A stretch of DNA of 64,000 bases from Oreocharis arfaki (Eukaryota > Chordata > Aves > Passeriformes > Paramythiidae). The stretch lies in assembly GCA_013398015.1 (NCBI GenBank), contig VZRR01004525.1, positions 62,001 to 126,000 on the forward strand, in the 5' to 3' direction. The notes under the pieces are model-generated. The model saw only the letters and a program-made list of their open reading frames with translations. It had not been told where the DNA came from and searched no databases. The number at the start of each line of letters is the position of its first letter. The stretch's first letter is position 1. This document shows, one piece after another, positions 39,622-50,934 of the stretch. The translations under genes were made by a program, and so were the position numbers.

Positions 39622-39668
39622 CCTCCTTTGAGCCAGGGTGGTTTCGACGGATCAGCCTCATCTTGGCT
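39622..39668 (-). CDS. UNC13B: UNC13B linker exon, SQDEADPSKPPWLKGG
   Basis: A 47-nt exon with acceptor CCCCCACCTCAG and donor GGAGG|GTAAGT. It starts in phase 0 and ends with two bases of a Gly codon. The peptide aligns with the mammalian Munc13-2 segment just before the conserved GGLYGIDSMPDL block (mouse has DDGDPSLPQWLPEG here), so it should be the first exon shared by the brain-type and ubiquitous isoforms. It lies in the unstructured linker upstream of C1. Direct splicing from the giant exon's phase-1 donor would create an immediate TGA, so an extra exon or another donor is needed. Confidence 0.8.
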
Positions 39669-41878
39669 CTGAGGTGGGGGAAAAGAACAACATGACATTA
39701 GTTTCCAGGAACACCAGAAAAAGTATTTGTATTATATTCTGTGTAGAGGGTAACAGACCACACTGCATGCAGGCAAATGCATACAGAAACTCGTTCAAGC
39801 ACCTCCAGTGACCAAGATGCCAGGATAAGTCATACAGATACAGACAGACTATGCAATTCCATTGAACAGCTAGGACTGGAACCTGAAGAGCCTGTTCAGT
39901 GCAACTCCTTATTCAAAAGGCAGTCTTGAAGACCAACTTTTTATTTTTTTCAAACTCCAGCGGGTGACTACAGGTCACCACTTAACATGAATGTGGTCAT
40001 AATGAAGATATTATAAATTAAAAGCCCTTGCATGAAATGCACAAATGACAGACTAACATGAACCTCTGTATGAACACTTGTGAGCCTTGCTTGTGCCCAA
40101 ATGCAAAGACTCTTTAGACCCCTAAGCAGAGAGATTCATCCATTTGTTTGAAAGTATTTCATTTCCAACGGGCATGAAACAAGGGCCACCACCTGCAGGT
40201 CAACTGGGATCTCACAATAGGATGGAAAACACAACTGACTGCAAATGTGGGGATTCATATTTATGAATTCAAGCCATATTCTTATGTTCATATTAGGAGT
40301 GCCTTTACAGAATGATGCTCTGTTTCTCTGCAGATCTTCAGTGGACTAATGACAAGTACTTGAACACTTGCAGTGTACCTGGAAGAAATGGTTACCTGTA
40401 ACTGGAAACCTCTTTGTTTCAGCTCAGAGGTCATACGTTCTCCCCCACACTCCTGGAAATAAATGCTGCTTTCACACAGGACTAAGCAAGTTATGATGCA
40501 AATAGCTAAAAATCCAACCTCAGATAATCACATCTACCAAGAGAATAAAGAGCCTGCAACTTGAATACAGAGAAAAAATATTTCCAGCCGTGGGACTCAC
40601 AACCTGAGAGTCAACAAAGTAAAGGAGTTTGAGTCAGGAAATAAGATCCAATTCTATGCAAGATAATAGAACACAGCTCCAAAAGAAAGTTCTCTTTTCT
40701 TTTATTTTTTTTTCTAACCTGTGCTTTGCGTGAGCTGTGCAACCCCAGACTGCTCACCGGCAACAGACAAAGTCTCCCAAGAAGAGCAGAAATAACCAAG
40801 GAAAAGGAGTTTTCTTTGAGGTATCAACTTGAACAGAAGCAAACATCCAAACTTTGTACTTTTGAGTCCTACAACTTTGGGGATAGGCAGATTTAAAGAC
40901 TACATATTAGTAATGTTTATTATTTTATATTTAAACAGATTGAGCACTACAATGTTATCCATAACGGAATGAACACGACCAGACAGGCCTGCAGAGCAGG
41001 AAGGGGCCCAGACCCACAGTACAGTGCATGTTTCCCCACAGCTGCAGCAGCACACCAAGTGCTGCTAAGTTGTGTTTCCAAAACCCCTCAGCCTGAAACC
41101 TGCATTTCCTCCAGAGGAATATGAACCAACTGCTGGTCAAGAGAGATTTCATAAAGCAAATGCAACCAGATCCATCTGAGCACACAGGGGAGGACATCTC
41201 TGCCTTTGAGGGGAAGACATCTCTGCCTTTGCATCCGAACACTTGGAAGAGCTGTGGTTAGAAAGCAACACTAAAACAGACAAAGGTTTCATACTGGACT
41301 GAACTTGGCACCAATGGCTCAGCTGTGCTGAATGACAGAGAATGACAAACGCAAACGTGGCAACACTGACTGGCAGAAGGAGTTAGTAATAACAAAGTTT
41401 TCAATCAGTTTACGTGAAAAACTAAATATATGTGACTGATATTTGAAACATTAACAGACCACAAAACAGCGTGTTCACACGCTGGAGACAACAGCATCAA
41501 GAATCTGGGAGAAAGGCAGGGGAAAGATGCAGGGAAAGTTGTTACCTAGCTGAGCAATTTCTTATAAGCAACCATAAGGGTCAACAGAGAACAGCCAGGA
41601 ATGTAGATGTGAGCAGGGCAGAGAGTATGATCAGGAAACAAACCTCCATCATGTCCCAGATTTGTGACGTGCAAGGTAAAATCTGCCAGGAGCTCCAGAT
41701 AATTAAAATAAATGAGTAAAAGTATAAATTATTTTTACCAAGCCTTTCAGACATGCATATAAAAAGAAAATAGAAGAAGCAGAGCTGCTGTAAGGTCAAG
41801 ATTAAAAATCATCTAGGTATAACAGCACAAAACAAAAGAAAGGGCTTTCAGTAAGTGGCAATATTGATGCAGGGCCAA

Positions 41879-41919
41879 AGCAGGTGATAGCTGTGTGAAA
41901 GCAGGAGTTATCACCTGCT
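41879..41919. repeat. Inverted repeat with paired CACCTG E-boxes
   Basis: Arms AGCAGGTGATAGCT (41879-41892) and AGTTATCACCTGCT (41906-41919) pair at 13 of 14 positions with a 13-nt loop. Each arm carries a CAGGTG/CACCTG E-box in opposite orientation, the type bound by ZEB/SNAI factors. Pairing does not extend further, so it is not a typical microRNA precursor. Confidence 0.8.
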
Positions 41920-42059
41920 GAAAGCAAAGTAAAGAGCTAATTTGCTACAGGCAGCCTTCTCCCTGAGAAAATGCCAAGAGATCCAGCACCTGACATCCAT
42001 CAAACGAGGGCTGATGCCTTGAGACTGCAGAAGAGCCAATGAAGTACCCACAGTTAAAG

Positions 42060-42076
42060 AGTGTGTGTGTGTGTGG
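42060..42076. repeat. (TG)n run
   Basis: About seven TG dinucleotides. Confidence 0.9.
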
Positions 42077-43438
42077 AGGAGGGAAATGTGATCCAGATTA
42101 GTGTAGGACCATTACTGGCTTCAACAGCTTGAAAGGGTTCTGAGCAAACATGAAGGAAAGAATTAAGATGGAGGCTCCTGAAAAACAGGAAAAAATATAA
42201 CAGAGGCACAACCAATCCTGCAAACATTCCAGATTTGTTTCACAAAGGAACTCTTTTTCTCTTTTTTTTTTTTCGTAAAATGAATGATGAACCGAATTTT
42301 CATTTAAAAAAACTCTTTTGAAGCAGTGCCATGTGACGTTAATAAGGCCGGATAAGCTGAGGAGGAGGAGGGAGCTTTCAGGTGGATAAACAAGTAACTG
42401 TAACCGAGCCAGCCATGGACAACGCAATAAGGAAGCTAGTGGGAGTAAGTAGGATCTGCTGATAAAATCTGGTTGGTTTGAAATGACAAACCCAGGGGAA
42501 TTATTGATCCTGAACTCATAGGCCCAGTGGAAAGAACTGACGGCAGTAAATACTGAAACAATGGAGGATTAAACATGGCAAGGTCAAAGCCCTGAAGGCT
42601 GCAATAAACTTGACTACACACAAGGTGTTCCTCAGTGGAGAAAAGCATGTGACAATGGATTTAAGTTCTAGTCATCACACTGACTATAAGCTTCTAATGA
42701 TACGGCCAAGTAGGAGGAGAACATAATCCATAGAGTGTGTCCAATGAAATGTCTCCACGGAAGTAAAAGCATAAATACTGTGTTGGCAAGATTCCTTCAG
42801 AAAAGTAAATGAAATCTTTTTATTCTGTACCAAAGTTAAAAAAAAATCACAAAGGAAAATGGCAAAAGCAGCTGGAGAATGTAAACATAATACTATGGGA
42901 GAAGGACAAAGTATCTTGCTTAGTCTACCAAAAAGAACCTTCTCCTGTGTTTGTTCAACAGGCAGGTGAATGGGAGAAGAACTGCAGCTAAACAGAGGAT
43001 GAAAATTGAAAGGTGTCTCACCACGACAGTTCTGTAAAAGCTTTTCAAAAGGAGAAGCAGACACCAAACCTAATCAGTTCTAGAGGAGGAAATTGGGAGG
43101 TTTATATACAAGGAAATGGCATAATATCACACAGTGGCAGTCACCAAGAAGTCCTTTGCAGTCCTTTCTTGTGCTGACATACGTAGTCAAAGAACCAGAG
43201 GCTGCATTAGCTGCAAGTGCTGGCACAAGGGTTAAGACACCTCCCCAAGTACCAGTTAAACACAGTAATCCAGAGTTTGCACCCATGTTGGGGGTAAGAA
43301 CTCTTCACATATTCCTCCTCATTTAAAGAAAGCAAACAGCAGTATTGTCCCTCCAGATGGATTTGCTGCAGGTGGGGAGGTTCCAACCCTCCACAGGCAG
43401 CACTCGTGCCAGGACACAGCAGGGCTCCAGCAGCTGCT

Positions 43439-43480
43439 GTGGGACTTGTAAGCAGCCGTGGGACTTGTCAGCAGCCGTGG
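43439..43480. repeat. 19-bp tandem repeat, about 2.2 copies
   Basis: GTGGGACTTGTAAGCAGCC is followed directly by GTGGGACTTGTCAGCAGCC and then GTGG; one mismatch between the two full copies. Confidence 0.9.
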
Positions 43481-46163
43481 ATCTGCTCGAGTTCAGCCCA
43501 TGGCAGCAGCCTGACCTGCTCAGAGCCTAGGCAAGCAGCAGAAACAACAGGCGGCTGAGAAGAGCACTGGAACAACTGTGAGAGTTTTTAGTACTGTCCT
43601 TCCGAGGGACAAATGGGAGGGCAAAGGGAAAGCAGACACATTTAACACTCTGTCATCCACATGCTGCATGTCACAGAAGGTGTTTCGCTGGCTTATGGCC
43701 TTCTCTGCACAGCTTTGTCACTTGATCTTTCCTTGAAAGCAGCCACACCAGCCAGAATCTGAAATGTAATTTTATTTTTAAGCTGAAGTAAGAGCATAAG
43801 GGAGCACTGAAATGATGAAGAAACAAACATGTAAACAAAACAGGCCATCACATCCTTACTCGATTTTTAAAAAAATTTCTGATGCTGGTGGATGACATTT
43901 TTATACCTGCTGTCCAACAAATACCTTCAAATGGAGAAGTGCTTGTCAGCCCTAGTACTGCAGAATATTCACTTACAGTAAAGTATACCATAACTAGGTG
44001 CTGAAAGGTCTTCTCCAAATAATTAAAGTTTCTTTTCAACCAAGAACCAGTTAGCAAAACAATACCAGTGACAGAGCAGCATAAATTTAAGGCCCTGGAT
44101 TAAACGAGGCAACAGACACGGACACTTAAGGCAAAGTATTCAGTCACAGGGAAAGCAATGTTTGGTGAAGCCTAAAAAGGAAACAAGAGGAGTTTTGCTT
44201 ACTCAGGAAAAGCAGCAGCTGGGCTTAAAAATAACTTGAGAAGTTATTTAACAAAGCTGCAGTTTTTAAATTTTGCAAATTCTCTCCTACACAAGATACG
44301 CTAATGGACAGAACAAACAATTATGCACGTCTGTAGAAGCGAAAGTCCACAAAATGGACAGAGCGGCATAAAAAGAAATAAAATAAGAAATCACAGAGTC
44401 TGGAGCAGAAGAAGGGAAAGTAAGAACATCCATAGATCTGTTAGCTCTCCACATAAATCTAGCTCTCCACATAAAAGGCTTCCTAACAATGTAATTTTCC
44501 ATCACATTTAAGTACTGTGTCTATCACATTATCCTCTTAAAATATAAAACAGATGTAAAACATGTAAAGCTGCTTTATGCTGCTCTATTTAAACAGATAA
44601 AAAAATCAATAATGACTTCTTATTTGTTTTGAAAACCATCCTAACTTGTTTTCAAATATCATGCTTTATTATTAAACCTCAAAACCCTCAGTTAGATGTA
44701 GGTTAATCTGAATCAGGCTAAAACAAGGAGCAACTGTTTCGCTGACTAAATTAAACTTCTGGTCATGCCTAATTAGAGCATTTCTTCAGTGGCATTAACA
44801 GAGTCAGACTGAACTAAATCTTCCCAATTGAACCAGTCAGTCTTGTGGTTCAATGTCTTCATTCAGTGAAGTATGCTACATTTCACATGGAATCCAAAGC
44901 TGCAACAAGTCAAGGGATTATTTCAAATTCATTCTGTATTCTGCAACAGCATCCATTTAATTACGAGCTGAAGAGCCCCAAAGGAAGCTCCTTCTAACTG
45001 ATGTATCATCCAGTAACACTTTTCCAGCTGCCAGATGAGCAGTTTAAAGGAGGTTACAGCGGTTTTGCACTGAAGCCAAGAGGAGACTGAATTTAACACT
45101 GATATTTGACACCAGGTATCTCTGCATTCCTGAGAAAGCATTAATGGACAGATACTCACCACCAGTAAGAAGGAAACAAAACTGCTGATACATGAGCCAA
45201 TAAAGCTTAGAAATGCAAATTCATTAAACTCAAGGGATGACATCTACATGGAGGCCCAAAATCCATGCAAGGTTCAGCTTCTCCTGGAAGCCAGTTTAGC
45301 CTCATTCATACAACTACGGGAAAGGGGGAAGCACAGCAGGCACTGAATGCACATAGCACAAAGTCATGAAAATAAAACAGCTGAGGATCCAAAAACCAGT
45401 AATTTCTCTACGTGAGGTACAGTTGCTAACACAACTGTTCACAAAGCATAAAGCACTCAAAAAAACAATTCTGCAGGTCCTCCTAGGAGGAAAGAGTTAC
45501 CTGTTGCCCACAAGATAATGGGCAGAGCGGTAGCCAGTCCACAAACAGAAAGACAATAATTATAGGTAGTAAGGAAAAAGATCTGCCCTTCCCATGGGGC
45601 ACAAGGCCTTGCTCAAGTACCAGTTAAGCACTTTTTTAGTGACCACCTAAAAAGCCTGCTCAAAGCAAAGTGACTACCTAAAAAGGCATGGGACCTGCAG
45701 CAGACCTTTCAGCATCCAGCCTTGATTAATCTCATTACTACAGCCCATAGACAGACTTTTGACTTTAATTGATGAAAGTGGACAAGCCAGACAGAGACGA
45801 AATGAAATAATATAACTGAAGAAAAACAAGAAAATATTTGGTTTAAGCAAGATTCATAAGGAGGAAGACTGGAATGAACAACTTGTCCTCTGCTAACGCG
45901 GTGCCTGTGCACATCACACGCACCCCACAGAGCACCGAAGGGAGATCGCTCCAAGCATTCATGTTTTCCTCTTTGTACAAGGTCATAGGCACTGAACAGA
46001 CTCTTAACTCACACACAGTGTTAACAAATGCCTCAGACAACCATGACATGCTAAACTGAATCTCAGTGCCCCAGCGGGAGCAATTGGCTACAGGAACACG
46101 AGTCATGCACACAGAGAGGGGTTTCAGAAAGAGATGCTGGTTACAAGGGACAACATGTACAAC

Positions 46164-46186
46164 CTGGAGCTCTCCTCTACCTCCTT
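46164..46186 (-). CDS. UNC13B: Candidate 23-nt bridging exon
   Basis: On the minus strand a very strong acceptor (long T/C tract ending CTTTCTTTGCAG) is followed after 23 nt by CAG|GTTGTA. A 23-nt exon would take the phase-1 end of the giant exon to phase 0, the phase needed at 39668, and would encode E-GGRGELQ. The donor is weak, and the pyrimidine tract could simply be the complement of an A-rich simple repeat, so this is only a candidate. Confidence 0.2.
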
Positions 46187-48269
46187 CTGCAAAGAAAGAA
46201 AAAAAAAAAAACAGAGAGAGAAGAAGGAGAGGAACAAAAGTTAGTAGACCAGATTTCTGCCATGAGTTGTGTAAAATGATTTTTACAGAAATTGGGGTAA
46301 AGGTTTGCCACAAGTTGATAACATATTTGTGGTTTTCCCATGTGTTTCTTGGGACATGCACCAGTCAATTAATCTCTTAACAGACAACCCTGAGTTAAAC
46401 TAATCAAATTTCATCCTTAACTGCACATGCATTAAAACATATGCTTTCGAAAGCTCTTTTTAGAGTTACCATTCCTGTTTCATTAATTGCAGAATTTTAA
46501 GTAATCTTAATACAGAACTAGAGCTGCTGTTTATCATACAGGAAAAAAACCCTGTATTTATTATAAGGAGGAACAAACTTGTTCCCCTCCCCCAGACTGC
46601 ATCCACTGCCTGCATCTGAAACATGTCCCCTGCTCCCTTCCTCACCCCCTGTACATTTTGCCCGGTATGAGGAAACTGGCAGCTCCCACGGAACACATTT
46701 TGCTTTTGCAAATACCATAATGCAGAGAGATATTTTCTGGGTTTATACATCTAGGCAATTTTCCTCTGAGCAAAAAAAAAAAAAATCCAGAAGCCTCCTA
46801 CACTAAATCTCATGTTTATGGATCGGCAATTTCAAGGCTAGTAAAGTTACATGAGAGTCATACTCAAAACTTCCGGTACAGACATGGTATTTTTTAAGTC
46901 TTCCAATCAGATAATTCTCTATCTGCACAGAAGAATCATATTACTCATTTGTGTATGAAAGATGGAGGGGAAGGAATATCTTCATGGCAACAGGAGACAC
47001 TCAAATTGGTTTAAAAGCAAAAATAGTTTTTGAAGTTACTGTCTATATGGGTGTAATTACAGACATGCAATCACTAAGACAGGAAAACAGAGAAGCTATT
47101 TTAACTCAATCGCTAAGGAGAAGTCAAATTACTTTAGCAAACGAAGTGCTGGATTGTAGCTAAAATAAAAATCCTATTTTCCACCCTAAGACATGCCTGC
47201 ATGGATGCTCATTAGGGAAGAAAGTCTCTGGACCACCCTGGAGGTTTCTCCTTCGGAGCTAACAGAGGAGAACTCACAAGCAGCAGGATGCTGCAACCAC
47301 CAGTGTGGCACAAGTGCTGTGTTTTGGCAGTCCGCTCTGCACAGACCTGCTGACCTGGAGAAACTGAGGAAACTTGGGGTCCCTTCAAGACTCAGAAGGG
47401 AACATGTTTTGTTGGGCATGGACCCTTCTGAGTGTTCTCTTCTAAAGCAATTTTCTGTACCATCTTCCCGCCTGTCCTGTTCGATTAAGCAAAACCTTCT
47501 CACCTAGATAGACACAATTCTACTTCAAGTCCTCTGGTTTTGTCCTTCTTTTTACACAGTCACCTCAAGCCCTTCCAACTCAAGCCAAATCTCTCCTAAC
47601 TTGGTCCCTGGAGTGGTTTCAGTGTGTCTCAGGCAGATCCAGACACCCTTCATTCCTGGGTTTTTAACTCCTTTGCATTTGAACTCTCTTCCTTCCTGGC
47701 ATCTCCTGTGGCATCTCGGAGCACAGAAGATGCAGAAGACCTGGACTCATGTGCCCTCTCAGGTCTGCTGTGGCTCTCAGTCACATCGAGCAGGGAAACC
47801 CTGCTTTTAGCCCCCAGCTGGAAAACACTGAGGACAGATGGAGTCTCTGGCAGTGCAACAGCTCAACAGTAGCAAGCTACCAGTGAGCATATGCAAACTA
47901 CACATTTTTCAAAAGAGTATTCACTCTGCTTATTTGGGGTTGATTTTCCACAGAAAATTCCTTGACACAGGCTAGCACTGCCAAATTTTAAGACCTCAGG
48001 GCACCAGAGCTTCCCTAATATAGGTCAAACTTATTTTTATACAAACACGAAGCAATAAATCTTGCATTAGACTAATTTTTTGGATAATTTTAAAAAAATA
48101 AACAACAAAACATTTTGTATTAAAATCCATACATATCTTTGATTTCTGAGCCCCATCAGTTTAAGGTTGCTAGGGACACTTTCAGGCCAAATGTAAAATT
48201 TGGCAAAGCTCTGAGTAAATGCAGACACAGATTTAAAATCTTGTGTCTCATTACAGCAGGTGAACTTAC

Positions 48270-48326
48270 GGCTTCATCAATGGTGACTAACTTGGTTAAA
48301 CCCTGACCACAGAACTCTTTCACCAT
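48270..48326 (-). CDS. UNC13B: Candidate alternative first coding exon of UNC13B
   Basis: On the minus strand an ATG with G at -3 and G at +4 opens a 19-codon frame, MVKEFCGQGLTKLVTIDEA, ending at a near-perfect donor GCC|GTAAGT. It ends in phase 0, exactly what the next recognised exon at 39668 needs. An in-frame TGA lies a few codons upstream, so the segment either begins at this ATG (alternative first exon) or is an internal exon using a weak acceptor (GAAAG|AG) that would bridge from the giant exon's phase-1 end. I do not recognise the peptide. The protein-like composition, the donor and the phase are the only support. Confidence 0.3.
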
Positions 48327-49014
48327 TTCACTTTTGAGCAGTCACCTTAAATCTCAAAAAATCTCTAGCATTTCAAGGCTTTTCTTTAAACAAATTCAAA
48401 CTACCGTCATCTTCGCTTACACTTTTTTTTTGCTTTTTCTCAAATTCAAACTTTAAAAGCTCCCTCAGATTTTCAGAGGATATTTTATTTTTTCTCTTCT
48501 GACTTCCAATTAAACACAACAATTATTTATATGCATCTGCCAAGTTCCAAGTTCTTCCGGTAATTTGCATCTGTGTTCAACTATAAATAATTTAAACCTT
48601 TATGCCAGTGCATCATCTCTGAATCACCAAAACATGCATATTTACCAACACCTTCAAACTTATCTTCCATTCCTTTGCTGGAGGCTACTGCCAAACACAT
48701 TTAAGAAAATACCTTGAACTGAACTTGCAAGCAAAATGAAGTTCAGGTTCAGAACCAAAAAACAGCTGTAGAACTGTGTTTTCAGTAGATCTTATCCGGG
48801 AACTGAAAAGGCTATTAACAACAAATTATATTTTTAAAGTAAGACACAAACACTCATCTACAGCTGGGACAAAAAAGCAAACCAACATTTCACTACATTC
48901 CAGGTACAATCCTTTTTCTGAAGGAAGAAAATAAAAGCTTGGCTCAAACTTGAGTACATTGGACGCCGCATCTCTTTCTTGAAAAATGCATGCCAAAACA
49001 ACACTATTTCAGAG

Positions 49015-49090
49015 AGTCACAGAATCACAGAATAGTTTGTGTTGGAAGAGACCTTAAAGATCATCTAATTCCAACTCTTTCCCTGTCCAG
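49015..49090 (-). mobile_element. Short CR1 3'-terminal fragment
   Basis: The plus strand reads AGTCACAGAATCACAGAATA, GTTTGTGTTGGAAGAGACC and TTAAAGATCATCTAATTCCA, the complement of the CR1 3' end. Only about 75 bp remain. Confidence 0.88.
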
Positions 49091-49642
49091 CTGTCAGGGT
49101 CTGGGCTGCTTTGCTTCCTAACATCTCCAGGGTTTTTTTCTCAAGGTCTCTCTTTTCTTATCTTTTATCCACTGATTTCCACTACCTTTGGCACCTTCCC
49201 CCTCTCAGAGCACATTTCCTACATCATGACTTCATCACGCACTTATTTTTATAGCTTCAACTGACAAATCTTCCTTATAGATCCACCTTTATGAGAATGG
49301 CACACAAGTGCCACCAACTTTTTGTCACATCACTGGATGGTGTTCAAGAGAAGTCAAGCAGAGAGGATTAGAAATCCCAATTCACCCTGGGGCCAGATCT
49401 AAGGTACAAAGCCCAGCTCTGTTCCTCCTCCTCCTTAGTTGTTTTGGCTACTTCTTGCCTTGTGAATATGCCTGTGTGCTGCTCAAACTCTGCTGAGATG
49501 AGCAGCCTCCTCTCACATTCAGAAACAGGCTATTTCAGTACTTCTGCTGTACTGTGGCAAATGCTAATCCAAACCGCTGTCTGTTCCCTCAGGTTCTAAA
49601 ATTAGGACATATGTCCAGGACTAGAGCAACACAAACACTACC

Positions 49643-49658
49643 AAAAAAAAAAAAAAAA
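49643..49658. repeat. Poly(A) run of 16
   Basis: A pure adenine run on the plus strand. No retrotransposed gene copy was recognised upstream of it. Confidence 0.9.
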
Positions 49659-50934
49659 GTATCTGTGGCAAGCCCATTAACAAATCCCAGTGTTTCCCTC
49701 ATTAAAAACTTACTGTTTGAGCCAACTCTATACTAAAGACCTCGTACAAAATAAGAAAGCAGAGAGCTCATTACTAGCTTTATGATCTGCATAACTGAGA
49801 AGAACACTGGTACAGAAATCAAATATGGGTTGACAGATTGTTTCTTCACAGTGAAAGCAGAGTCACTGGAAAAGCTCTTGGCAGATAACTCCTTCAGTTG
49901 GGAGAGGATTATCTCTGATTATTCCGACCAGCTTTCATGATGGCAAGAAGAGTGAACATAGTATTTGACACAAGGAAGTTCACAACAAGTATGTGAAGAT
50001 TTCAAGCTGTAGTTAAAATAACTTCCACTCTTGAAACAAAGCCTCTTTTCTGAACTGTGTAGTGATTTGTAGAGATGACACTGAGAAAGCCTTCTCACTG
50101 CCTGGAGAGGGACGGGGTAGATGGACTTACACTTCAACTTTAGGTTCTGTTTTACCAAATCAAGGCCTATCAAAACATGTCCCATCAAAAGATGCCAGTC
50201 AGCTCTATCTCCCACACCCTCAGGAAATGGTTTAGCAGCACGGCTCCACCAACCACTGTATCAGCTCACATCTGCTGTGGTCACACATTTCAATATCTGT
50301 GCTGGCAATAAGGGATGTATTTTGTTTCCCCAGGAACAAAAAATTTTTCATCTCATGGACAAATTATGGAAACAATACCAAAATACAAGTCTCAACTCTC
50401 CAAATTTTTAACTACTATTATTATTACTACTATTTTCTTTATTAATTTCAATGTTATCTACTAGGATAACATCTAGAGCTGATTAAACACTCAGCACTCC
50501 CACTTTGTGATGGAGTCACTTAAAGTCTAGATCCACTCAACTCACAAAACTGCAAATCTGTCTACTTATAGCTCAAATGCACACTTTGTTATCACATGTC
50601 TTAACTATTATATTTAACAAGAAACCAAGTCACGAATTATGACGAAAAACCTTAACACCTGCTATTTTGAAGAAGCACTGCAAATCTCCCTCTCTCAAAG
50701 AAAAAAAAAAGGTGAAGCTTGCTAACTGGCATTTCAGTGTGTTACACAGTAAATTTCAGGGGGTTTTGTCAGTACTGTTGTACAGTGTATGTACTTGTCT
50801 TTGTAAGTATTTGCTCACAACTTTTAATACACTCACAGAATGTTCACAGTTCACCCACAGAATGAAGTGCTGGCTGCTGGCTGCACAAATACCAGATTTT
50901 GACACCTCCTTAAAAACATTTTTTTTCATTTTAC

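Larger units (their letters stand above)
39669..50934 (-). other. UNC13B: Long intron region after the giant exon
   Basis: About 11.3 kb. By phase it must hide at least one exon, or the giant exon must use another donor. It holds the two candidate exons at 46164-46186 and 48270-48326, an inverted repeat at 41879-41919, a TG run near 42061, a 19-bp tandem repeat at 43439-43480, a CR1 end at 49015-49090 and a 16-A run at 49643. Confidence 0.75.

Noticed and set aside
39666..39668. Tandem acceptor CAGAG at the exon starting 39668
   Set aside because: Using the second AG would give a 45-nt exon that accepts the giant exon's phase 1 but then mismatches the next exon and loses the conserved peptide.
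42684..43067. 127-codon minus-strand frame
   Set aside because: No similarity to any Munc13 region or other protein I recognise, and no convincing splice sites at its edges.
45843..46361. 172-codon minus-strand frame
   Set aside because: Composition is that of intron plus a long T/C tract; no homology. Only the splice-acceptor-like part was kept, as a weak candidate.
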